Assembly (NCBI RefSeq): GCF_900114205.1
Contig: NZ_FOSH01000005.1
Location: 62,001-126,000 of the forward strand
Source of the DNA: Methylophaga sulfidovorans
GTDB lineage: Bacteria; Pseudomonadota; Gammaproteobacteria; Nitrosococcales; Methylophagaceae
Direction: 5' to 3'
DNA length: 64,000 bases
Below are positions 17,967 through 25,721 of the stretch, one piece after another (positions within the stretch are counted from its first letter, which is position 1; every line of letters starts with the position of its first letter). A program made the translations under genes and the position numbers. The notes beneath the pieces were generated by a model that saw only the letters and a list, made by a program, of their open reading frames with translations, did no database searches and was not told the DNA's origin.

Positions 17967-18371
17967 CTATTCTCCTTTCAGTGCTCGAGTCAGCGAGTTA
18001 AACTTACCACCCAAAAATTGCAGGCTGGCCTGATACTGAACAGCATTCTGCATAAACTGTGCCTGCTCTACTTCTTCATCAACACTATTGCCATCTAAAG
18101 AGTCTTGTGTGGCCACCCGGTATTGGATAGGTGCCATCAGTCCATTTGATTCCGGGTTTGTTGAATAATGTTTTTGGTTAGTTGTGTTTAATTGACTAGA
18201 CGATGATCCTGTCATCGCATTATTCAAAGCTTCCCTGAAATCAATATCTTGAGCTTTATAATTGGGCGTATCGGCATTGGCCATATTGGTGGCAAGCAAC
18301 TCTGCACGCTGTGAACGCACACGTAATGCGTCAGCATGAATTCCAATTGCACTATCAAAATTAATCGGCAT
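17967..18371 (-). CDS. flgB: Flagellar proximal rod protein FlgB
   Basis: FlgB is the first rod protein and the first gene of the flg run. It has RVRSQRAELLATNMANADTP and NYKAQDIDFREALNNAM at the N-terminal side. The C-terminal helix is AQFMQNAVQYQASLQFLGGK. The length of 134 residues is normal. The upstream region contains a strong sigma-54 promoter match and an array of inverted TTGCCG half-sites, so transcription is probably driven by RpoN with an NtrC-family flagellar activator. It is divergent from the minor-pilin operon. Confidence 0.97.
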   Translation of the reverse strand: MPINFDSAIGIHADALRVRSQRAELLATNMANADTPNYKAQDIDFREALNNAMTGSSSSQLNTTNQKHYSTNPESNGLMAPIQYRVATQDSLDGNSVDEEVEQAQFMQNAVQYQASLQFLGGKFNSLTRALKGE

Positions 18372-18405
18372 CTATACGCCTCCATCCTCATTTACAATTG
18401 TCATT

Positions 18406-18422
18406 CAGCATTTAACGTGCCA
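18406..18422 (-). promoter_or_regulatory. Candidate sigma-54 promoter of flgB
   Basis: On the minus strand TGGCACG, four bases (TTAA), then ATGCT matches the sigma-54 consensus TGGCACG-N4-TTGCW with one substitution. GG and GC are ten bases apart, as required. The predicted transcript starts near 18396, about 25 bases before the flgB ATG. The first element (TGGCACG) is identical to the one in front of flgH. Confidence 0.85.
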
Positions 18423-18440
18423 ACTAAACTAACTGTCTGA

Positions 18441-18514
18441 ATTGCCGATAAGTAGCCATAAGTTCGGCAATATAGAGGTCAAACATAGCGGCAAAGATTT
18501 CCCCCTATTGCCGC
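18441..18514. promoter_or_regulatory. Array of TTGCCG/CGGCAA half-sites upstream of flgB
   Basis: Four half-sites lie in 74 bases: TTGCCG at 18442, CGGCAA at 18465, CGGCAA at 18489 and TTGCCG at 18509. They make two inverted pairs: ATTGCCGA with TCGGCAAT (15-base spacer) and GCGGCAA with TTGCCGC (13-base spacer). They sit about 20-90 bases upstream of the sigma-54 box, where enhancers for NtrC-family activators normally are. From memory, CGGCAA-type half-sites are reported for the flagellar activators FlrC and FlbD. I regard these as candidate sites for such a protein. Confidence 0.65.
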
Positions 18515-18605
18515 CTTGTTGGTACACTAAAAACGACGATATGACTGATTTTCACAGTTATTTTTCAAATATGAGACAAGCCCCACAAAGTCCATTGATT
18601 GAAGC

Positions 18606-18634
18606 TTGACTGAGAAAATAAATAAGGCTAAAAC
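18606..18634 (+). promoter_or_regulatory. Candidate sigma-70 promoter of the minor-pilin operon
   Basis: TTGACT at 18606 and TAAAAC at 18629 are separated by 17 bases, close to the TTGACA-17-TATAAT pattern. Transcription would begin near 18641, just before the ribosome binding site GGAGAGG that serves the first pilin gene. The -10 match is only partial. Confidence 0.4.
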
Positions 18635-18660
18635 CGACCACATGGAGAGGACTAGATGAC

Positions 18661-19200
18661 GTGGTAAAAGACAAAATTAATCAAGGATTTACTTTAGTTG
18701 AATTGATGGTGACGCTTGCTGTAGCCGCCATCATATTAGCTATTGCCGCGCCGAGTTTTTCTCAGATGATTAGAGATCATCGACTTATCACAACAGCGAA
18801 TGATTTTATGGGTACGATGCAATTGGCCAGGAGTGAAGCGATCAGGCGTGGTGTTCAAGTAACGATGCTGCCAGTCATCGATGGTGACTGGAGTCGTGGC
18901 TGGAATGTATTCACTGACTGGAATACAAATGAGTCGCTTGGAGATGTAGGCAATGTCTGTGAGGAAAATAAGGATTGCTTTCTTGCTCAACAAAATTCAC
19001 TCAGCACTAACATTAGCTCAAATAGTAACGGTAGTCTTGGGAAAGGATTCCGTTTTATGCCAACAGGAGAGATATTGACTATTGATGGATTAGTCAACGG
19101 TACGATCACCTTTTGTTCAAGTCAGAGCTATAGTAGAACAATCACTATTAGCAGTTCAGGTAGTTCAAGAGTAGGCATTGGAGACACAAAATGCCCATGA
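18661..19200 (+). CDS. fimU: Type IV minor pilin, FimT/FimU (GspH family)
   Basis: This 179-residue prepilin has a short basic leader, a Gly just before FTLVELMVTLAVAAIILA, and the conserved Glu at position +5 of the mature pilin. The prepilin peptidase cleaves after that Gly. The following LITTANDFMGTMQLARSEAI and RRG are typical of GspH/FimT proteins. FimU is a minor pilin of the priming complex at the pilus tip. GTG at 18661 is the start, with GGAGAGG ten bases upstream; an ATG at 18656 is out of frame. The position as first gene of fimU-pilV-pilW-pilX-pilY1-pilE matches the Pseudomonas operon. Confidence 0.88.
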   Translation: MVKDKINQGFTLVELMVTLAVAAIILAIAAPSFSQMIRDHRLITTANDFMGTMQLARSEAIRRGVQVTMLPVIDGDWSRGWNVFTDWNTNESLGDVGNVCEENKDCFLAQQNSLSTNISSNSNGSLGKGFRFMPTGEILTIDGLVNGTITFCSSQSYSRTITISSSGSSRVGIGDTKCP

Positions 19201-19652
19201 AAAAACAACAACGTGGTTTTACACTCTTAGAAGTCATGGTGGCGGTATTTGTACTTGCACTTGGTTTACTCGGCATGGCGCACCTTCAAGTCACAACACT
19301 TAAAAGCAACCAAACCGCAGGATTAGAATCTCAAGCCAACATCTTAGCTTCCGATATATTGGACAGGATGCGTTCAAATAAAAAAGCCGCATACACAGGC
19401 GCATACAATTACACCTCAACAACCGATGTTTCTGGTACTAGTATCTCAGCAAAAGATTTGGCGAACTGGTCAGCTCTAATGAAAAATAACCTGCCTTCAG
19501 GATCAGGTGAAATAACATGTCCAGCATACGACTCGAGCAAAGTATTTATATGCAAAATAACAATCTCTTGGTCAGATAAGCAATTAGGCGATGAAAATAC
19601 TAACTACGGTGATTATGATACATCAGCTCTGTTATTAGAGAGTGCAATATGA
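19191..19652 (+). CDS. pilV: Type IV minor pilin PilV
   Basis: This 153-residue prepilin has the leader MPMKKQQRG and the mature start FTLLEVMVAVFVLALGLLGM with Glu at +5. The segment AHLQVTTLKSNQTAGLESQA and the following DILDRMRSNK are typical of PilV. It is a component of the minor-pilin initiation complex together with FimU, PilW and PilX. ATG at 19191 has GGAG seven bases upstream and overlaps the fimU stop. ATG at 19197, two codons later, is a less likely start. Confidence 0.92.
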   Translation: MPMKKQQRGFTLLEVMVAVFVLALGLLGMAHLQVTTLKSNQTAGLESQANILASDILDRMRSNKKAAYTGAYNYTSTTDVSGTSISAKDLANWSALMKNNLPSGSGEITCPAYDSSKVFICKITISWSDKQLGDENTNYGDYDTSALLLESAI

Positions 19653-20725
19653 AAAAAAACAAAGGCTTTTCTTTAGTTGAGCTCATGGTAGCGCTAGTCA
19701 TAGGTCTTTTATTAATAGCTGGGGTAATTGAATTATTTGTCAGCAGTCGACAAATGTATCGCGTGCAAGACATGAAAGCCCGAATGCAGGAAGATGGACG
19801 TTATGCCGTTTTCCGTATATCCAAATTACTCAGCAGAACTGGTTATTTAGGCTGTAATTCCCTACAGAATAGTGATGGCTCCGAGATTACTAATACACTG
19901 AATAATGCAGATTCTTATTTTTGGGACTTTGATGTCCCGCTGACAGGCCATAAGTCAAATGGCGATGGCTCATGGAGTCCAGCCTTAACTGATATACCCA
20001 GTGTTGACAAAAACAGTGACGTACTGACATTACGCACAGTAGATGAAGTATATATTCAAATAGATGAACATGATGTCGGTGGCACTGATGACGCTAATGT
20101 TGAAAATTATTCAGCACCACTGAAAATTCCTGCGACAAACGGGTTAACTCCGTGTTCAACAGACAAGGACAATCCTAAATACAAGGCAACCTGCTCAAAT
20201 ATTGTCATGGTAAGTGACTGTGAAAATACAGCTATTTTTCAAGTAACAAATGATCCATCAGCAGATGGGACATTGGAGCATACTGTAGGGGGAGATGCTA
20301 GCCCCGGTAACAGCACACCTAATCTTGGAGCCACATTCAGACGAGGCTGGCTAAATACCATCGCATCTCACTCTTTCTATGTTTCTGCACAAAGCGGCAC
20401 ACCTTCACTTTATGAAAAAGTTGGTAGCAATAGTGCTGAAGTCGTAGTAGATGGGGTAGAGACCATGAAAGTCGAATATGGCATTGATGATGATAATGAT
20501 CTCAACGTTGATAAGTATGTTAATGCTTCAGGAGTAACTGATTGGTCTAAAATTATTAGTGTCAGAATTTCTCTGGTGATGATTAACATTGATGTTAATC
20601 AAAATACTAATGTCGCAGTCTCAAACAGTACTTATCTCCTAAATGGAGTTCAATATCCTTCAAATGATGGTCGTTTACGTCAAGTCTTTACCAAAACCAT
20701 TGCCCTAAGGAATCGTGCCTTATGA
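19649..20725 (+). CDS. pilW: Type IV minor pilin PilW
   Basis: PilW is a large minor pilin. This 358-residue protein has the leader MKKNKG and the mature N terminus FSLVELMVALVIGLLLIAGV with Glu at +5. The next segment contains SRQMYRVQDMKARMQEDGRY and LLSRTGYLGC, both characteristic. The region VETMKVEYGIDDDNDL with a late ISVRISLVMI strand is also usual for PilW. The ATG overlaps the pilV stop as ATGA, indicating translational coupling. Confidence 0.92.
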   Translation: MKKNKGFSLVELMVALVIGLLLIAGVIELFVSSRQMYRVQDMKARMQEDGRYAVFRISKLLSRTGYLGCNSLQNSDGSEITNTLNNADSYFWDFDVPLTGHKSNGDGSWSPALTDIPSVDKNSDVLTLRTVDEVYIQIDEHDVGGTDDANVENYSAPLKIPATNGLTPCSTDKDNPKYKATCSNIVMVSDCENTAIFQVTNDPSADGTLEHTVGGDASPGNSTPNLGATFRRGWLNTIASHSFYVSAQSGTPSLYEKVGSNSAEVVVDGVETMKVEYGIDDDNDLNVDKYVNASGVTDWSKIISVRISLVMINIDVNQNTNVAVSNSTYLLNGVQYPSNDGRLRQVFTKTIALRNRAL

Positions 20726-21252
20726 CTAAAAGAAATGAAGCTGGGGCAGCTCTAATTGTAAGCTTAGTTATGCTGCTATTAATGACAATGATAGGTATTT
20801 TTGCAATGCGAACTAGCATTATGGAAGAAAAAATGGCTGCAAATCAAATTGACCGTGATATTGCTTTTGAAGCTGCAGAAATAGCACTTAGAGAAGCTGA
20901 GTTGCAAATTCTATCATGGTCAGACTTTCCTCTAGCCACAGATGACGGTTCTTATAACGGTGTATGGACCCGTGATTCGATGGATCCAGTAACTAATAAT
21001 GCTACCCCTTGGTGGATAGAGACTGATGAGGCATGGTGGAAAAATAATAATAACTCTATGGTTGCTAACAAACCTAGTGAAGCTATTGATGCACCAAGAT
21101 ATGTTATTGAAGAAGTCTATAAGGACCGTGGTGACCTTGAAAGCGAGCCCAATGAAGGAACGAAAAAGTTTTATCGAGTAACGGCTAGAGGTATAGGTGC
21201 CTCAGCTCAAGCAAGAGTTCTTTTGCAAAGCACTGTCGTATTGAGGTTTTAA
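20722..21252 (+). CDS. pilX: Type IV minor pilin PilX
   Basis: PilX-type minor pilins lack the strict prepilin motif seen in PilV and PilW. This 176-residue protein starts with MTKRNEAGAALIVSLVMLLL, then IFAMRTSIMEEKMAANQIDR and AFEAAEIALREAE, which is the conserved PilX pattern (cleavage after the Ala/Gly before ALIVSL). It is coupled to pilW by an ATGA overlap. The protein is thought to act with PilV, PilW, FimU and PilY1 in starting pilus assembly. Confidence 0.9.
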   Translation: MTKRNEAGAALIVSLVMLLLMTMIGIFAMRTSIMEEKMAANQIDRDIAFEAAEIALREAELQILSWSDFPLATDDGSYNGVWTRDSMDPVTNNATPWWIETDEAWWKNNNNSMVANKPSEAIDAPRYVIEEVYKDRGDLESEPNEGTKKFYRVTARGIGASAQARVLLQSTVVLRF

Positions 21253-21254
21253 CT

Positions 21255-24200
21255 ATGAAAATATCAGCTCGAATTATCTCGATTGTCAGCCTCTTTACAT
21301 ACTCAGCATTAGCAACGGCCGGAAGCTTGAATATAAGTAAAACCCCACTCTACATCGGTGGCTCCGTCGAAGCTAATATTATGTTTACCCTTGATGACTC
21401 AGGCTCAATGCAATTTGAACTCATGCCTGGTAACATAAATGACTATGCATACTATTTGTTCCCTAGACCAGACAATGTATATAACGGCGGTATGTATAAA
21501 AATCAAATTCCCAACTTTGATGATGATAACGTACATAATTTTTATTATCGTTCAGCAGCAAACAATGCCGTATTTTACAATCCAGATATTACTTATTTAC
21601 CTTGGAAGGACTATAACGGAAATAGCATGGGCAATGCTGATCCATCAGCTACTTTATATAACCCGACCGCACCTAATAGAGGAAGTATAAATTTAAAAGC
21701 TAAGCAGACACAAAACGTATGCTGGTTTAAACATGCTAGTAGTCTGAGCAGTGCTTATGGAGCTCCGTGTTATGGTGACTATAGTTATTGGCCCATCACT
21801 TACTATAAATACAACGGAAGCGTCTCTGACTCCGATGCATTAAGATTAGATCGCTCACGCTATACAAGAGTCAGAATTACTAACTCAACCTCAGCTGGCG
21901 CAACTTTTACCAGTCCAAACGGTACGACTCGAACCCGTGATGAAGAAATTCAGAATTTTGCTAATTGGTTTCAATATTATCGCTCAAGAATATTAACTGC
22001 TCGAGCAGGGATAGGTCGTGCATTTTCTGCTCAACCTGATAATATTCGAGTTGGTTTTGGAGCCATCAATCAAGGACAAAAAACAATTGATGGCATAACA
22101 AGTCAAAGCTCACTGATTAAAGGCTTGAGAAAGTTTTCAGGAACGGAACGTGAAGACTTTTTTAATAAGCTTTACACACATACAATCGGTCCTAACGGCA
22201 CACCTCTGAGATCCGCGGCAAAAAGTGTTGGCCAATATTTCGAGAGAAAAGACAACAAAGGCCCTTGGGGAGAAACCCCCGGCACTGAAGATTCTGCAGA
22301 TCAACTAACCTGTCGCCAAAGCTACCATATTTTAATGACTGATGGATATTGGTCTAGTGAAGATAATCTAAACATTGGAAATGCCGATGGCACAAACGGT
22401 ACAAAGATTACCGGGCCAGACAATGATGATTATCAATATATTGCCGAACTGCCATACTACGATGATAAGAACAATACATTAGCTGATATAGCAATGCATT
22501 ATTGGAAACGAGACTTACGTACTGATCTGGAAAATAAAGTCCCCACAAATAGTGATGACAAGGCATTCTGGCAGCACTTGGTCACCTTTACAGTTGGCTT
22601 AGGTGTAACAGGAAGTATAGATCCTGACACTGATCCTAAGGATATAATAAGTTGGTCAGATCCTTATCAGAGTGACGTCGCAAAAATTGATGATATGTTG
22701 CATGCAGCCATTAATAGTAGAGGCCAGTTCTTTAGTGCATCCAATCCCGAAATCTTTGCTGAATCTCTGACGAATATACTGAACAATATTTCAGATAGAA
22801 ATTCATCATCAGCATCAGTAGCGATTGATGCTGGCTCATTAAAGACAGATACTCAAACTTATCAAGCCACATACAACAGTGGTGATTGGAGTGGCAAGCT
22901 CCTTGCCTATGGTTTTGATGAAAATGGAAAAGTAATTGATATACCAATTTGGGATGCATCTAAAAAGGTTCCGAATGCACCTCAACGAATAATATTTACT
23001 TATGATGGCACTAGTGGTCAACCCTTCAGGCTAAATAACCTTTCAGAATCGCAACAGGCTATTCTAAACCAAGACAAAAGTGCTCCATCAGATTATAACG
23101 ATAGGCTGCTCAACTATCTCCGTGGTGACAGATCATTTGAAAAAGCGAATGGTGGAACATACCGAGACAGGAAAGCTACACTAAACAATAACTCTTCAGC
23201 ACCTCCAACATTAGGGGATATTGTTAATTCATCTCCAATTTTAGTTGCCAAACCCAATGCAGACTATTATGACGACTGGGGAGACAGAGGTAATGATCAA
23301 CCTGAAGATGCCTATCCCTATTCTTCTTTTGTTCGAGCCAATCTTGAACGTACAAACATGCTATACGTTGGAGCAAATGATGGAATGCTACATGCGATAC
23401 AAGCTAATGGTAGTAATGCTGGGGCTGAGCGCTTTGCATATGTACCCGCCGAAATTTATCCAAATCTTAGTGAGTTAGCTAACCCTAATTACTCTCATCA
23501 ATTTTATGTTGATGCGACCCCAATTGCCTTCGATGCCTTTTATGATGATGCATGGCATACCATACTGATTTCAGGTCTAGGAGCTGGCGGTCAAGGCTTC
23601 TTTGCTATAGATGTAACAGATCCTGATAGTTTTTCCAGTGAAGTAAAAGCAGCGAAAAATGTTTTATGGGAATTTACAGATAAATATGACTCTGAAAAAA
23701 ACATCGGTGATCCTAACCTAGGCTTCACGATGGGACAGGCTAGTATTATCAGACTAAATAATGGTAAGTGGGCTGCCCTTTTTGGAAATGGGTATAACAA
23801 CACAGTTGACAATGGTAATGATAAATCTACAGCCAATGATAGTGTCAGCGGGAACGGATTTATTTATCTTGTTGATATAAAAACAGGATCAATTATTCGT
23901 AAATTTGATACAAAAGTAGGGATGGCTCAAGACCCAACAGGAAGTGGTAGGCCGAATGGTATTGCTACCCCATCAGCAGTTGATATTAATAAAGATGGAA
24001 CAACTGATGCTATTTATGCAGGAGATTTATTTGGGAATGTATGGAGTATAGATCTAACTGGAAATGATACGAGCACGTGGGATTTTACATATAAGGTTGA
24101 AGATGTGCCAGTTCCAATATTCACTTCTTGTGCAGCGAATACTTGCACTAATATGAATATACAACCGATCACTACCAGGATCATACCTAAGAAACATCCG

Positions 24201-24932
24201 ACTAAAGATGGCTACCTTCTTTTATTTGGTACAGGTAAATATTTCGAAGTAGGAGATCACAACAGAAATAGCGAAACCACACAGACATTTTATGGCATTT
24301 GGGATCCTCGTACCTCTGTACTCAACTCATTCAACAGATCGCAATTACTTCAACAGAATATTCTCTCAGAAATAATGAACGATGAGGGGGAGCGATATAG
24401 GATATCCTCAGATTACAATATAAACTGGGGACTAAATAGCAGTAATGGAGAAAAAAGAGGCTACTATATTGACCTTATTAATCTTGCATCTAATGGTAGT
24501 AATGATGGTGAGCGAATGGTCAGCCGCCCAATTCTTAGAGATGACAAAATTATTTTCACTACGTTAATACCATCTGATGATGCATGCTTAGGTGGCGGTA
24601 CTAGTTGGATAATGGAATTCAATTATTTAACTGGTGGAAGGCTTGAATATTCTCCTTTTGATTATAATGGTGACGGAGTAATCGATGCAAATGACTTTAT
24701 AGAAGTGCAGATTGGCACAGATGAAAATGGAGACCCTGTTAAAATAAAAGTACCTGCTTCTGGCAGAGGCTTTGATAGTATTGTCTCAACGCCGGCGATA
24801 TCGAAACCTGCTGGTTCATCCAACATTGAAATTAAAATAATGAGCAATGCTGATGGTGGTCTAACGATTATAAAAGAAGCAGCTCCTTTAGATGCAGTCG
24901 GTAGAGCTTCATGGATACAACTCAACTATTAG
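21255..24932 (+). CDS. pilY1: PilY1-type pilus tip adhesin
   Basis: This 1225-residue exported protein has a Sec signal peptide (cleavage probably near residue 22). The N-terminal VWA-like region has an intact MIDAS start, DDSGS at residues 47-51. The C-terminal half is a beta-propeller with MLYVGANDGMLHAIQANG and ISGLGAGGQGFFAIDVTDPD. A calcium-binding loop of the PilY1 type is seen in DINKDGTTD near residue 910. A second DYNGDGVIDAND loop near 1135 also looks calcium-binding. PilY1 is the tip-associated adhesin and mechanosensor linked to c-di-GMP signalling in Pseudomonas. The gene starts two bases after the pilX stop. Confidence 0.93.
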   Translation: MKISARIISIVSLFTYSALATAGSLNISKTPLYIGGSVEANIMFTLDDSGSMQFELMPGNINDYAYYLFPRPDNVYNGGMYKNQIPNFDDDNVHNFYYRSAANNAVFYNPDITYLPWKDYNGNSMGNADPSATLYNPTAPNRGSINLKAKQTQNVCWFKHASSLSSAYGAPCYGDYSYWPITYYKYNGSVSDSDALRLDRSRYTRVRITNSTSAGATFTSPNGTTRTRDEEIQNFANWFQYYRSRILTARAGIGRAFSAQPDNIRVGFGAINQGQKTIDGITSQSSLIKGLRKFSGTEREDFFNKLYTHTIGPNGTPLRSAAKSVGQYFERKDNKGPWGETPGTEDSADQLTCRQSYHILMTDGYWSSEDNLNIGNADGTNGTKITGPDNDDYQYIAELPYYDDKNNTLADIAMHYWKRDLRTDLENKVPTNSDDKAFWQHLVTFTVGLGVTGSIDPDTDPKDIISWSDPYQSDVAKIDDMLHAAINSRGQFFSASNPEIFAESLTNILNNISDRNSSSASVAIDAGSLKTDTQTYQATYNSGDWSGKLLAYGFDENGKVIDIPIWDASKKVPNAPQRIIFTYDGTSGQPFRLNNLSESQQAILNQDKSAPSDYNDRLLNYLRGDRSFEKANGGTYRDRKATLNNNSSAPPTLGDIVNSSPILVAKPNADYYDDWGDRGNDQPEDAYPYSSFVRANLERTNMLYVGANDGMLHAIQANGSNAGAERFAYVPAEIYPNLSELANPNYSHQFYVDATPIAFDAFYDDAWHTILISGLGAGGQGFFAIDVTDPDSFSSEVKAAKNVLWEFTDKYDSEKNIGDPNLGFTMGQASIIRLNNGKWAALFGNGYNNTVDNGNDKSTANDSVSGNGFIYLVDIKTGSIIRKFDTKVGMAQDPTGSGRPNGIATPSAVDINKDGTTDAIYAGDLFGNVWSIDLTGNDTSTWDFTYKVEDVPVPIFTSCAANTCTNMNIQPITTRIIPKKHPTKDGYLLLFGTGKYFEVGDHNRNSETTQTFYGIWDPRTSVLNSFNRSQLLQQNILSEIMNDEGERYRISSDYNINWGLNSSNGEKRGYYIDLINLASNGSNDGERMVSRPILRDDKIIFTTLIPSDDACLGGGTSWIMEFNYLTGGRLEYSPFDYNGDGVIDANDFIEVQIGTDENGDPVKIKVPASGRGFDSIVSTPAISKPAGSSNIEIKIMSNADGGLTIIKEAAPLDAVGRASWIQLNY

Positions 24933-24951
24933 TCTCAACCAGGATTGAAAG

Positions 24952-25254
24952 ATGATACACAGATATTTATCGATTTTTTTTGCATTATTTTTTTCCTCTA
25001 TTGTTGTTGCTGATACATATTCACAGTCTGGTGTAATCACTGAAAAAGCTAATCAAACAGGGACCTTAATCATATCCGGTAAAGTTTATAAAGTTGATAA
25101 TCAAACATTTATTCATGGACTATTGCCCGTGGGCGAAGTGGGCCCCAGCATTCCTGTTGGATACGCAATTGGTTTTAACACATCCAGAGCTAAGACTGAC
25201 GATAAAAACAATGATCTCCCTTATATAAGTGAGATATGGCCACTCTCAAAATAG
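24952..25254 (+). CDS. Small exported protein in the pilY2 position
   Basis: This 100-residue protein has a Sec signal peptide of about 20 residues (MIHRYLSIFFALFFSSIVVA) and a short mature part with TGTLIISGKVYKVDNQTFIH. I do not recognise a domain. In Pseudomonas a small gene, pilY2, lies between pilY1 and pilE, and this gene holds the same position. Homology to PilY2 cannot be shown by eye, so I leave the symbol empty. The spacing is 19 bases from pilY1 and only a few bases to pilE, so it belongs to the same operon. Confidence 0.75.
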   Translation: MIHRYLSIFFALFFSSIVVADTYSQSGVITEKANQTGTLIISGKVYKVDNQTFIHGLLPVGEVGPSIPVGYAIGFNTSRAKTDDKNNDLPYISEIWPLSK

Positions 25255-25263
25255 TTGATTTTT

Positions 25264-25653
25264 ATGTATAAGAATAATGGTTTTACACTGATTGAGTTGA
25301 TGATTGTTGTAGTCATCATTGGTATTCTTGCTGCAATTGCCTATCCGTCATATCAGGAGCAAGTCAGGCAAACCAGACGGGCAAATGCTCAGGCAGATTT
25401 AATGGAACTGGCGAGCTATATGGGACGTTTTTACACAGAAAACTTTACATATGTTGGTACCAAAAATGCTCTGCCTTTTGCCCAATCACCAAAGACAGGG
25501 ACAGCTTATTATACTATTGCAGTCGATCCAACTCCAACAGCCACAAGTTATCGATTGGTCGCTACAGCCCAAGGTTCACAGGCTGATGATACTAACTGCA
25601 CATCTATGACTATCACTCAGACAGGAGCCACTACCCCTGCCGGTTGTTGGTAA
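25264..25653 (+). CDS. pilE: Type IV pilin-like protein PilE
   Basis: This pseudopilin-size protein (129 residues from ATG 25264) has the leader MYKNNG and the mature start FTLIELMIVVVIIGILAAIA with Glu at +5. YPSYQEQVRQTRRANAQADL follows. Near the C terminus two Cys residues (DDTNC and PAGCW) could form the D-region disulfide. Together these features match the PilE minor pilin that ends the fimU-pilV-pilW-pilX-pilY1 operon in Pseudomonas. A TTG nine bases earlier, directly after the previous stop, is in frame but has no better ribosome binding site. An intrinsic terminator follows. Confidence 0.88.
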   Translation: MYKNNGFTLIELMIVVVIIGILAAIAYPSYQEQVRQTRRANAQADLMELASYMGRFYTENFTYVGTKNALPFAQSPKTGTAYYTIAVDPTPTATSYRLVATAQGSQADDTNCTSMTITQTGATTPAGCW

Positions 25654-25674
25654 TAATTAATTCAATATTCAAAT

Positions 25675-25702
25675 AAAAAAGCCGACGTTAGTCGGCTTTT
25701 TT
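25675..25702. terminator. Bidirectional intrinsic terminator after pilE and the adhesin
   Basis: GCCGAC, loop GTTA, GTCGGC is flanked by AAAAAA on the left and TTTTTT on the right. It can terminate transcription from both sides: the pilin operon on the plus strand and the adhesin gene on the minus strand. Confidence 0.92.
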
Positions 25703-25721
25703 ATTCTTATCGAGTCTTTAC

